DNA of 5,588 nt. Source: Thermomicrobiales bacterium (GTDB taxonomy: Bacteria > Chloroflexota > Chloroflexia > Thermomicrobiales > UBA6265). Of this stretch, positions 1 through 5,582 are shown one piece after another (within the stretch, counting starts at the first letter, position 1; each line of letters starts with the position of its first letter). The position numbers were made by a program, and so were the translations under genes. The notes beneath the pieces were generated by a model. That model was given only the letters and a program-made list of their open reading frames with translations. It was not told the DNA's origin and searched no databases. Location of the stretch: contig JAICJJ010000226.1 of NCBI GenBank assembly GCA_025928535.1, positions 1 through 5,588 of the forward strand, written 5' to 3'.

Positions 1-349
1 AGGATAGGGGCGGCCGCTCGTCGATTGGTGACGACGAGCCGAGCGAAGTGACCGGTTCCCGGGGATCGGAGCCGATCGGCCAGCCGCCGGCCGCGGCCGA
101 CCACTCGTCGATGATCTGACGCAGCCGAGCGTCGTTCATGATGAAGCCGGTCGCCGAGGTCTTGCGGGCGCTGCCGCTGTCTTGCAGGTCGGACAGACCT
201 TCGCGCAGGTCGCGCTCGAAAGCGCGCCGCTGCTCTGGCGTGAAATGTGCGGCGAACGGGAAAAGCCGGGCGTCTTTCGTCTGGAGGTAGGCGACGATTC
301 GCTCCGCCAATCGGTGATCGTAATTCGGCTCCGGGTCGATTTGCGCCAC
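1..349 (-). CDS. N-terminal part of an unrecognised protein, cut by the left window edge
   Basis: An open frame runs from a GTG at 349-347 to the left edge with no stop, giving 116 residues; the C-terminus is missing. The start is chosen because GAGGAGGAG lies at 363-355 on the minus strand, 5 nt upstream of the GTG, the strongest ribosome binding site inside the window. The protein begins MAQIDPEPNYDHRLAERIVA. Residues 11-24 and 37-56 (FTPEQRRAFERDLREGLSDL) look helical and charged. A second helical stretch, NDARLRQIIDEWSAAAGG, covers 72-89. From about 90 the sequence becomes rich in Pro, Ser and Gly and looks like a disordered linker. There is no signal peptide, membrane segment or cysteine motif, so a cytoplasmic location is likely. 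I do not recognise the family. The gene is divergent from the M16 protease gene. Codons end mostly in G/C, as in the neighbours, which supports real coding. Confidence 0.72.
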   Translation of the reverse strand, partial: MAQIDPEPNYDHRLAERIVAYLQTKDARLFPFAAHFTPEQRRAFERDLREGLSDLQDSGSARKTSATGFIMNDARLRQIIDEWSAAAGGWPIGSDPREPVTSLGSSSPIDERPPLS

Positions 350-354
350 CTGCA

Positions 355-363
355 CTCCTCCTC
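355..363 (-). promoter_or_regulatory. Strong ribosome binding site deciding the GTG start of the left-edge gene
   Basis: The minus strand reads GAGGAGGAG, 5 nt before the GTG at 349. It is complementary to the anti-Shine-Dalgarno end of 16S rRNA and fixes an otherwise easily missed GTG start. Confidence 0.65.
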
Positions 364-411
364 GACGGTCCGATCGCCGCCGTGCCGCCCGCCGGCCGCG
401 TCTGGGCGAAG

Positions 412-439
412 ATTGTAGCCGGAGCGCCCGTCTTTCCAG
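412..439 (-). promoter_or_regulatory. Candidate promoter for the left-edge gene
   Basis: On the minus strand TACAAT (417-412) matches the sigma-70 -10 consensus at 5 of 6 positions. A weak -35-like CTGGAA (439-434, 3 of 6) lies 16 bp upstream. Transcription would begin near 405, leaving a leader of about 55 nt before the GTG. The wider divergent gap (350-514) also holds three CAACG copies (470-474, 476-480, 484-488) just before the protease gene. I see no convincing plus-strand promoter for the protease gene here. Because the -35 match is poor this is only a candidate. Confidence 0.3.
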
Positions 440-504
440 CGACGATGCGGCAGGGGCGCCGTCCAGGCGCAACGGCAACGGCGCAACGTTCGATCGAGTG
501 CGAC

Positions 505-509
505 GGGAG
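505..509 (+). promoter_or_regulatory. Ribosome binding site for the M16 protease GTG start
   Basis: GGGAG is followed by a 5-nt spacer and the GTG at 515. It is only a moderate match, but its spacing supports this start over the internal ATG at codon 19, which would remove the first strand of the M16 fold. Confidence 0.45.
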
Positions 510-514
510 TCATC

Positions 515-3130
515 GTGAGCGACGGATCGCCGGTCGTCCGGCACACCCTCGAAAACGGGCTCGACGTGATGTTGAAGGAAGATCGGTCGGCGCCGCTGAT
601 CTCGACCTGGACCTGGTTCCGCGTCGGCAGCCGGAACGAAATTCCGGGCCTGACCGGCATTTCCCATTGGGTCGAGCATATGCAATTCAAGGGAACGCCG
701 ACCCTGGCCAAAGGTCAGATCTTCCGTGACGTCTCCCGCCATGGCGGCGTGCTGAACGCGATGACTTCGCACGACTGGACCGCCTACTACGAGACGCTGC
801 CGTCGTCGTGTCTCGATCTTGCGCTGCGGATCGAATCGGATCGGATGACCAATTCGCTGTTCGACCCGGCCGAGACCGAATCGGAACGGACGGTCATCCT
901 GTCGGAACTGCAAGGCGCCGAAAACAACCCGGCCTACCTCCTGTACAAGGAAGTGACGGGCGCCGCGTTTCGCGAGCACCCCTACCGCCACATGGTGATC
1001 GGCTACGAAAACGATCTGCGACAAATTACCCGCGACGAGTTGTACGCGCACTATCGCCGCTACTACCAGCCGGGCAACGCCTACTTCGTCGCCGTCGGCG
1101 ATTTCGCCGCCGCCGACGCCCTCGCCAGCATCGAAGCCGCGTTCGGCGGCATCCCGCCCGCCCCGCCGCCGCCGCCCGTCCGGATCGTCGAACCGGCGCA
1201 AATCGCGGAGCAGCGAGTCATCTTGCGCCGCCCGTCGCCGACCGCCTACGTCCGCATGGCGTTTCACGCCCCGAATGCGCGCCACCCCGACGCCGTCGCC
1301 TTGCTGGTCGCCGACGCCGTCTTGTCGGGCGGCAAGGGCATGGGCCTCGCCAGCGGCGGCGCGATGGGACGCTCGTCTCGACTCTACCGATCGCTGGTCG
1401 ACGCCGGGCTCGCCCGCTCGGCGGGCAGCGACTTCGATCTGACTCTCGATCCGTATCTCTTCAGCTTCGGCGTGACCGCGCTCGAAGGCGTCGAGCCGGA
1501 ACGGATCGAATCGGCGCTCGATGCCGAAATCGATCGCCTGCGGCGCGAGCCGCCGCCGGCCGCGGAACTCGAGCGCGCCCGAAAGCAGGTCAAGGCGCAA
1601 TACGTCTACTCGGCCGAAGGGGTGACCAACCAGGCCTTCTGGCTTGGACTCATGGAAATCGTCGATTCGTGGCGCCGCGTCGACACGCTCATGGACGAAG
1701 TCGATGCGGTCACGGCCGACGACGTGCAACGCGTCGCCGACCGCTGCCTCCGGTCAGACGCGCGAACGGTCGGCTGGGTCCTGCCAACTGAAGCCGGCGG
1801 CGAGGCCGATTCGCCATCGCCGATCGTCGCTCGCTTCACCTGTTTCGGACTCGGCGGGGCCGGGGCGCCGCCACCGTCGAATCGCTCCGGCTTCGAGCGT
1901 GACGCGCTGCCCGATCGCACGGTCGTGCTTGGGCAGGCGCGGCCGTCAGAACCGAGCGTTTCGGTTCGCCTCCGGGTTCGGGCCGGCGCGGTCGCCGATC
2001 CGGAAGGCAAGGCCGGACTGGCGACGCTGACCAGCCGCATGCTGACCCGCGGCACATCGACCAGAAGCGCCGCCGAGATCAACGAGATGACCGATGCGCT
2101 CGGATCGAGCATCGGCGCCGACGCCGGCCGCCATTCGGCCGAAGTCTCGTTTCGCTGCCTGACTGAAGACCTGCCAACGATGCTCTCGCTGGCGGCCGAA
2201 ATGCTGCGTCAGCCGTCGTTTCCGGGTGCGGAACTGGCCAAGGTGCGGGCGCAATTGCTGACCGGCATTCAGGAAGCGGACAATGACACGCGTTCGACGG
2301 CCGACCGAATCATGCGGCGGCTCGCCTTTCCGCCGCCCAATCCGCTTGGTCGCCGCCTGTCGGGCGACGTCGAGAGCGTATCGGCGATCGAGCGCGACGA
2401 TCTGGTCCGATTTCATCGCGCCCATTTCGCGCCCAGCGCGATGACGGCCGCGATCGTCGGCGGGGTTCCGTCCTTCGCCGCCGCGCGCGATCTGGTCGCC
2501 GAAACGTTCGCCGGTTGGTCGGGCGCCGCCGCGCCCGAACCCGAAATTCCGTTGCCGGGCCGCAAATCCGAAATCGTCCGCGAAACGACGGCCATCCCCG
2601 GCAAGAGTCAGGCCGACATCGCCATCGGCTTGCCGACGATTTCGCGGCTCGATCGCGCCTTCTACGCGCTCGATCTGGCGAATCTCGCGCTCGGGCGGCT
2701 CGGGCTGATGGGGCGGCTCGGCGCGACCGTCCGCGACCGCCTCGGGCTCGCCTACTATGTTTTCAGTCAGATCGAACCGGGTCGGGAAGGAAGCCTGTGG
2801 GTCAGCCGCGCGGGCGTCGATCCGTCGAATCTCGAGCGCGCGATCGACGGCGTCATCGGCGAGTTGCGGCTGTTGCGGGAATCCGGGTTAACGCCGGACG
2901 AACTTGCCGACGCCAGGAACTATCTCATCGGCATCCTGCCGCTCGCGCTCGAAACGAATGACGGCGTCGCCGCGATGCTCCTGTCGATCGAGTACTACGG
3001 GCTCGGGCTCGATTATGTCGACCGATACCCGTCGCTCATTGCGAGCGTCACCGCCGATGACGTCGTCGACGCCGCCCGCTTGCTCGATCCGGCAGGTCTC
3101 GTGATCGGGGTCGCCCGCCCGCCGGCCTGA
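515..3130 (+). CDS. Tandem-domain M16 family zinc metalloprotease (pitrilysin/insulinase type)
   Basis: This 871-residue enzyme is a predicted zinc peptidase that would hydrolyse peptides or small unfolded proteins. It has no signal peptide or membrane segment, so it is probably cytoplasmic. The inverted zinc-binding motif HWVEH lies at 51-55 (H51, H55 zinc ligands, E54 catalytic base). E131 sits exactly 76 residues after H55, the spacing of the third ligand in mitochondrial processing peptidase-type M16 enzymes. Domain order: M16 N-domain about 10-165, M16 C-domain about 170-425 (with SRLYRSLVDAGLA at 288-300), a linker near 426-465, then a second N-domain like unit about 466-610 and a second C-domain like unit about 625-830 (VRDRLGLAYYVFS at 739-751). 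In the second half, the position of HxxEH is T504, S507, R508, so only the first half can be catalytic. A proline-rich linker (PPAPPPPPV, 214-222) joins the first two domains. The start is GTG at 515, with GGGAG at 505-509 five nt upstream; the first beta-strand begins at about residue 7, so a later start is unlikely. It is transcribed alone, divergent from the left gene and convergent with the next. The physiological substrate is unknown. Confidence 0.93.
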   Translation: MSDGSPVVRHTLENGLDVMLKEDRSAPLISTWTWFRVGSRNEIPGLTGISHWVEHMQFKGTPTLAKGQIFRDVSRHGGVLNAMTSHDWTAYYETLPSSCLDLALRIESDRMTNSLFDPAETESERTVILSELQGAENNPAYLLYKEVTGAAFREHPYRHMVIGYENDLRQITRDELYAHYRRYYQPGNAYFVAVGDFAAADALASIEAAFGGIPPAPPPPPVRIVEPAQIAEQRVILRRPSPTAYVRMAFHAPNARHPDAVALLVADAVLSGGKGMGLASGGAMGRSSRLYRSLVDAGLARSAGSDFDLTLDPYLFSFGVTALEGVEPERIESALDAEIDRLRREPPPAAELERARKQVKAQYVYSAEGVTNQAFWLGLMEIVDSWRRVDTLMDEVDAVTADDVQRVADRCLRSDARTVGWVLPTEAGGEADSPSPIVARFTCFGLGGAGAPPPSNRSGFERDALPDRTVVLGQARPSEPSVSVRLRVRAGAVADPEGKAGLATLTSRMLTRGTSTRSAAEINEMTDALGSSIGADAGRHSAEVSFRCLTEDLPTMLSLAAEMLRQPSFPGAELAKVRAQLLTGIQEADNDTRSTADRIMRRLAFPPPNPLGRRLSGDVESVSAIERDDLVRFHRAHFAPSAMTAAIVGGVPSFAAARDLVAETFAGWSGAAAPEPEIPLPGRKSEIVRETTAIPGKSQADIAIGLPTISRLDRAFYALDLANLALGRLGLMGRLGATVRDRLGLAYYVFSQIEPGREGSLWVSRAGVDPSNLERAIDGVIGELRLLRESGLTPDELADARNYLIGILPLALETNDGVAAMLLSIEYYGLGLDYVDRYPSLIASVTADDVVDAARLLDPAGLVIGVARPPA

Positions 3131-3142
3131 TATCCCCAGGCC
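3124..3142. terminator. Inverted repeat in the convergent gap, possible bidirectional terminator
   Basis: GGCCTG (3124-3129) and CAGGCC (3137-3142) form a perfect 6-bp stem with a 7-nt loop. The stem includes the TGA stop of the protease gene and fills most of the 21-bp gap before the stop of the opposing gene. There is no T-run on either side, so it is not a classical intrinsic terminator. Its place between two convergent genes is the main reason for the call. Confidence 0.3.
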
Positions 3143-3151
3143 CAATGACGG

Positions 3152-3484
3152 TCAGACGACGCCGATTGCTTCGCTCTTGCCCGGCATCGGCCGCAGGTAC
3201 ATCAGGAATTCGTTGGCGCCGACCTTGAGGATGCGCGTGATCTGATAGCGGGTCTGATGCGCGCGGTCCTGATAGATGTCGCCCGCCTGATAGCGGCCGA
3301 GCCGCATTTCGCGCGCCGTCTTGGCGACGAGTTCATAGGTCACTTTGCCGCAGGCGGAGCAGGTGAAATATTGATCGACCTCATCGGTCGGTCCGGTGTA
3401 GCCGCGCGCGACCCGGCGGGTCGCGCGGCTGCCGCACCATGGGCATGCTCGCGCGTCCGTTTCTCCAAGCCCGTCGTTCACCAT
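3152..3484 (-). CDS. Small four-cysteine zinc-ribbon protein of unknown function
   Basis: The reading frame gives 110 residues from the ATG at 3484-3482 and ends with TGA at 3154-3152. CPWC (C14, C17) and CSAC (C42, C45) form a zinc ribbon of two CxxC knuckles 24 residues apart. The rest is a basic, probably helical stretch (TYELVAKTAREMRLGRYQAG, 49-68) and a beta-rich tail (RYQITRILKVGANEFLMYLR, 79-98). There is no signal peptide or membrane segment. The fold suggests nucleic-acid or protein binding, but I do not recognise a family and propose no function. An in-frame ATG at 3541 would add 19 residues. I reject it because it has no ribosome binding site, because those codons (CTA, GTA, GGA, TTT) differ from the gene body, and because a -10-like element lies within them. 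GGAG 11 nt before the ATG at 3484 is a weak binding site, and the next codon, GTG, is an equally possible start. The gene is convergent with the protease gene and divergent from the GT20 gene. Confidence 0.75.
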   Translation of the reverse strand: MVNDGLGETDARACPWCGSRATRRVARGYTGPTDEVDQYFTCSACGKVTYELVAKTAREMRLGRYQAGDIYQDRAHQTRYQITRILKVGANEFLMYLRPMPGKSEAIGVV

Positions 3485-3531
3485 TCCTGGCGGTTCTCCG
3501 CTTCCACGCGCCGACGATACCGCAAAGTCAA

Positions 3532-3537
3532 AGTCTA
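3532..3537 (-). promoter_or_regulatory. Candidate extended -10 element for the zinc-ribbon gene
   Basis: On the minus strand TAGACT (3537-3532) is preceded by TGC, giving the extended -10 form TG-N-TAxxxT. The hexamer itself matches TATAAT at 4 of 6 positions. I see no good -35 box. A start point about 7 nt downstream would leave a leader of about 40 nt before the ATG at 3484. It overlaps a tandem AAAGTC duplication (plus-strand 3524-3535). Confidence 0.25.
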
Positions 3538-3617
3538 GCATCAGTCCATGGTCGCGCCGCCGTCTCCGATCTTGCCGAATCGCGCGCGTCCCGCTTTCGT
3601 CCGTGGCCCCGAAGGAC

Positions 3618-3623
3618 GATAAT
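3618..3623 (+). promoter_or_regulatory. Candidate -10 box for the GT20 gene
   Basis: GATAAT matches TATAAT at 5 of 6 positions and lies in the divergent gap about 80 bp before the ATG at 3704. The sequence 16-18 bp upstream (around 3594-3601, CTTTCGTC) is a poor -35, so an activator or another sigma factor would be needed if this is the promoter. No other plus-strand candidate in 3485-3703 is better. Confidence 0.3.
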
Positions 3624-3690
3624 GCCGGCAGCGATGCGTGTTCGGAATTCTGCGGTCGCGCGTCCGCCCGGAATCGCCGGTGTCGTCAAA

Positions 3691-3694
3691 GGAG
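3691..3694 (+). promoter_or_regulatory. Ribosome binding site deciding the GT20 start
   Basis: AAAGGAG ends at 3694 and is followed by a 9-nt spacer and the ATG at 3704. The upstream in-frame GTG at 3638 has no such site and would add 22 residues, rich in Arg and Ser, that match nothing in the family. The ATG is therefore preferred. Confidence 0.6.
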
Positions 3695-3703
3695 TCGAGA
3701 CCG

Positions 3704-5326
3704 ATGGCGCGACAAACGGAAAACGGCCATGGCCTCGGCCAGATGCCGGAAGACGCCGGCGCGATCGACCGCGTGCTGCGCGAACGACCGCTGATCGTCG
3801 CCTCGAATCGTGGTCCGGTCACCTGTTCGCTCGAAGACGATGGAACCTTTCGCGCCCGCAAGGGAAGCGGCGGCGTCGTCACCGCCGTCAGTTCGATCGC
3901 CCGCGAGCACCAGCCGATCTGGATCGCGGCGGCGATGACCGAAGGGGATCGCGCCCGCGCCGAAGTCGCCGCGCGGCAGGGCGAGCACCTGATCGAATTC
4001 GGGCGGCCGCCGGAGTTTCGACTTCGCTTCGTCGTCCCGGCGCCCGAGGCCTATCACCAGTATTACAACGTCATCAGCAATCCGCTCCTCTGGTTTTTGC
4101 AGCACTATCTCTGGGACACGCCGCGTTCGCCCGACATCACCCACGAAATCTGGACGGCCTGGTACGACGGCTACGTCGCCGTCAACCGGCTCTTCGCCGA
4201 CGAGATCGTCGCGACCTGCGAGCGTTGTGAGACGCAGCCGATCGTCATGCTCCAGGACTACCATCTCTATCTCTGCGGCGGCATGGTGCGCGAACGCAAT
4301 CCGGACGCGATCCTCCAGCATTTCGTCCACATCCCCTGGCCCGATCCAGACTACTGGCGGCTTTTGCCGATGGCGATGCGCCGCGCGATTTGCGAAGGGA
4401 TGCTCGGCAACGACATCGTCGGCTTCCAGACGCCGGAGCATGCGCGTTCGTTCATGTACACCTGCGAGGCCTACGTCGACGGCGCCGAGATCGACTATGA
4501 CCGATCGGCCGTGCGGTGGAACGGTCGCCGGATCGAAGTTCGCGCCTATCCGATTTCGATCGACGCCAACGCCGTGCGCCGCATCGCCTACAGCAAGGAA
4601 GCGCGATCGCACGATCGCTACCTGCCGAATCACTGGAACGAGTTCACGATCTTGCGGGTCGATCGAGCCGAGCCGAGCAAGAACATCGTCCGCGGCTTCC
4701 AGGCGTTCGATCGGTTTCTCGAAGCGCATCGCGAGTTTCAAGGCCGGGTGAATTTCGTGGCCATCACCGTGCCGTCGCGAATGGACGTGCCGGAGTATCA
4801 GGACTATCTCGACGACGTCAGCGCCGCCGTCGGGCGGATCAACGCGCGCTACGCCAACGTCGAAACCGGCTGGCAACCGATCCACCTGATCATGGGCGAA
4901 AACTATCCGCGGGCTCTGGCGGCGATGAAGTGGTACGACGTGCTGCTCGTCAACGCCATCATCGACGGCATGAACCTGGTCGCCAAGGAAGGCGCGCTGC
5001 TGAACGAGCGCAATGGCGTCCTGATCTTGTCGGAAGGCGCCGGCGCCGCGTCGCAACTGGGCGACAATGCGTTGATCATCGCCCCGGCCGATGTCGAAGG
5101 GACCGCCGACGCGATGCACCAGGCGCTGACGATGCCGCTCGCGGATCGTCGACGAATGGCCGAAGGATTACGTCGCGCCGTCGAAGCCGACGATGTCGCC
5201 GATTGGTTCCGGCAGCAGATCGCCGATCTGATCCGGTACGCCAGCGCCGACGAACCGGACGCCGATCATGCGGACGCCTCGTCGCCGCTGGCGTCTCCCA
5301 TCGAACCGGACGTCGCCGTTCCCTGA
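3704..5326 (+). CDS. otsA: GT20 glycosyltransferase, probable alpha,alpha-trehalose-phosphate synthase
   Basis: Family members join glucose from a nucleotide sugar to glucose-6-phosphate, making trehalose-6-phosphate, the first step of the OtsA-OtsB route to the protectant trehalose. The protein is 540 residues, slightly longer than E. coli OtsA (about 470), and cytoplasmic. GT-B landmarks in order: SNRGPV (34-39, R36), glycine loop GSGGVV (54-59), YNVISNPLLW (121-130), QDYHL (184-188), HIPWP (209-213), DRAEPSKN (320-327, R321 and K326), VPSR (356-359), DGMNLVAKE (421-429) and LSEGAGAA (442-449). By alignment from memory to E. coli OtsA, Y121/W130 match Y76/W85, D185 and H209 match D130 and H154, R321/K326 match R262/K267, R359 matches R300, and D421/E429 match D361/E369. 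The E. coli W40 position appears to be A76, and DRxDYSKG is replaced by DRAEPSKN. The last 30 residues are Asp/Ala/Pro-rich and probably disordered. There is no fused phosphatase domain and no otsB in the window. The fold assignment is firm; the exact acceptor and donor are inferred. Confidence 0.88.
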   Translation: MARQTENGHGLGQMPEDAGAIDRVLRERPLIVASNRGPVTCSLEDDGTFRARKGSGGVVTAVSSIAREHQPIWIAAAMTEGDRARAEVAARQGEHLIEFGRPPEFRLRFVVPAPEAYHQYYNVISNPLLWFLQHYLWDTPRSPDITHEIWTAWYDGYVAVNRLFADEIVATCERCETQPIVMLQDYHLYLCGGMVRERNPDAILQHFVHIPWPDPDYWRLLPMAMRRAICEGMLGNDIVGFQTPEHARSFMYTCEAYVDGAEIDYDRSAVRWNGRRIEVRAYPISIDANAVRRIAYSKEARSHDRYLPNHWNEFTILRVDRAEPSKNIVRGFQAFDRFLEAHREFQGRVNFVAITVPSRMDVPEYQDYLDDVSAAVGRINARYANVETGWQPIHLIMGENYPRALAAMKWYDVLLVNAIIDGMNLVAKEGALLNERNGVLILSEGAGAASQLGDNALIIAPADVEGTADAMHQALTMPLADRRRMAEGLRRAVEADDVADWFRQQIADLIRYASADEPDADHADASSPLASPIEPDVAVP

Positions 5327-5484
5327 CGGGACGCTGACCCGCGCCGCCGCCGTCGATAGACGACGAATTCTCCGTCCGCGCCGGCGACACCATATGAACC
5401 ATAGCGAGTGAGGAGGATATCTATTTCATTGAATGTTCATGCCGCGTGCATGCATTGCGACATTCGTCGTCATGGCCCTACGAG

Positions 5485-5513
5485 TTGACAGCGGCCGGCC
5501 GCGATCCGATAGT
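5485..5513 (+). promoter_or_regulatory. Sigma-70-type promoter for the gene beyond the right edge
   Basis: A perfect -35 box TTGACA (5485-5490) is separated by exactly 17 bp from a -10-like GATAGT (5508-5513, 4 of 6). Transcription would start near 5520 and give a leader of about 70 nt before a start codon expected just beyond the window. The spacer is mostly a 12-bp palindrome. This is the best-formed promoter in the window, although it is placed by consensus only. Confidence 0.55.
5491..5502. promoter_or_regulatory. Perfect 12-bp palindrome in the promoter spacer, possible operator
   Basis: GCGGCCGGCCGC is identical to its own reverse complement and begins directly after the -35 box, ending 5 bp before the -10 box. 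A repressor bound here would block RNA polymerase. Against this, G/C-only palindromes arise easily in such a GC-rich genome: a similar one, CGGCCGCGGCCG, occurs near position 90 inside a coding region. Confidence 0.3.
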
Positions 5514-5574
5514 TCCTGACGAATCCACGCGTGTTGGACGACCGGTTGACGGGAACGGCGCGCCGTTTCCAGGC

Positions 5575-5582
5575 AAGGAGGT
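5575..5582 (+). promoter_or_regulatory. Ribosome binding site of a gene starting just outside the window
   Basis: AAGGAGGT is an uninterrupted 8-base complement to the 16S rRNA 3' end. It lies 6 nt from the right edge, so a start codon is expected at or within a few bases after the last base shown. None of that coding sequence is visible. Confidence 0.6.

Noticed and set aside
182..418. Plus-strand frame of 78 codons at the left end
   Set aside because: It is codon-aligned antisense to the left-edge gene, so it stays open because the real frame does; it has no ribosome binding site.
136..711. A 191-codon minus-strand frame across the divergent region and the start of the protease gene
   Set aside because: It crosses two real genes and the intergenic region, is Arg/Ser/Thr-rich with no domain, and conflicts with the GTG-started frame that has a strong ribosome binding site.
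808..1791. A 327-codon plus-strand frame inside the protease gene
   Set aside because: The translation is dominated by Arg and Pro, a +1 shadow of a high-GC gene.
3638..3703. Upstream GTG start for the GT20 gene
   Set aside because: There is no ribosome binding site, the added residues do not resemble the family, and the ATG at 3704 has AAAGGAG at good spacing.
3686..5119. A 477-codon open frame on the minus strand opposite the GT20 gene
   Set aside because: It is antisense to a gene with a full set of GT20 motifs. Its translation is rich in Arg, Asp, Val and His without any domain, which is typical of mirror frames in GC-rich DNA.
5320..5345. Possible terminator after the GT20 gene
   Set aside because: Only 4-bp stems (TCCC/GGGA, CGGG/CCCG) and no T-run.
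5430..5440. TGAATGTTCA, examined as a possible LexA/SOS-type box
   Set aside because: The GAAC-N4-GTTC spacing is not met; the half-sites are separated by only two bases.
5433..5519. A 28-residue ATG-started frame in the right intergenic region
   Set aside because: The AGGAGG site is 16 nt away, the frame runs through the promoter at 5485-5513, and the translation shows no motif.
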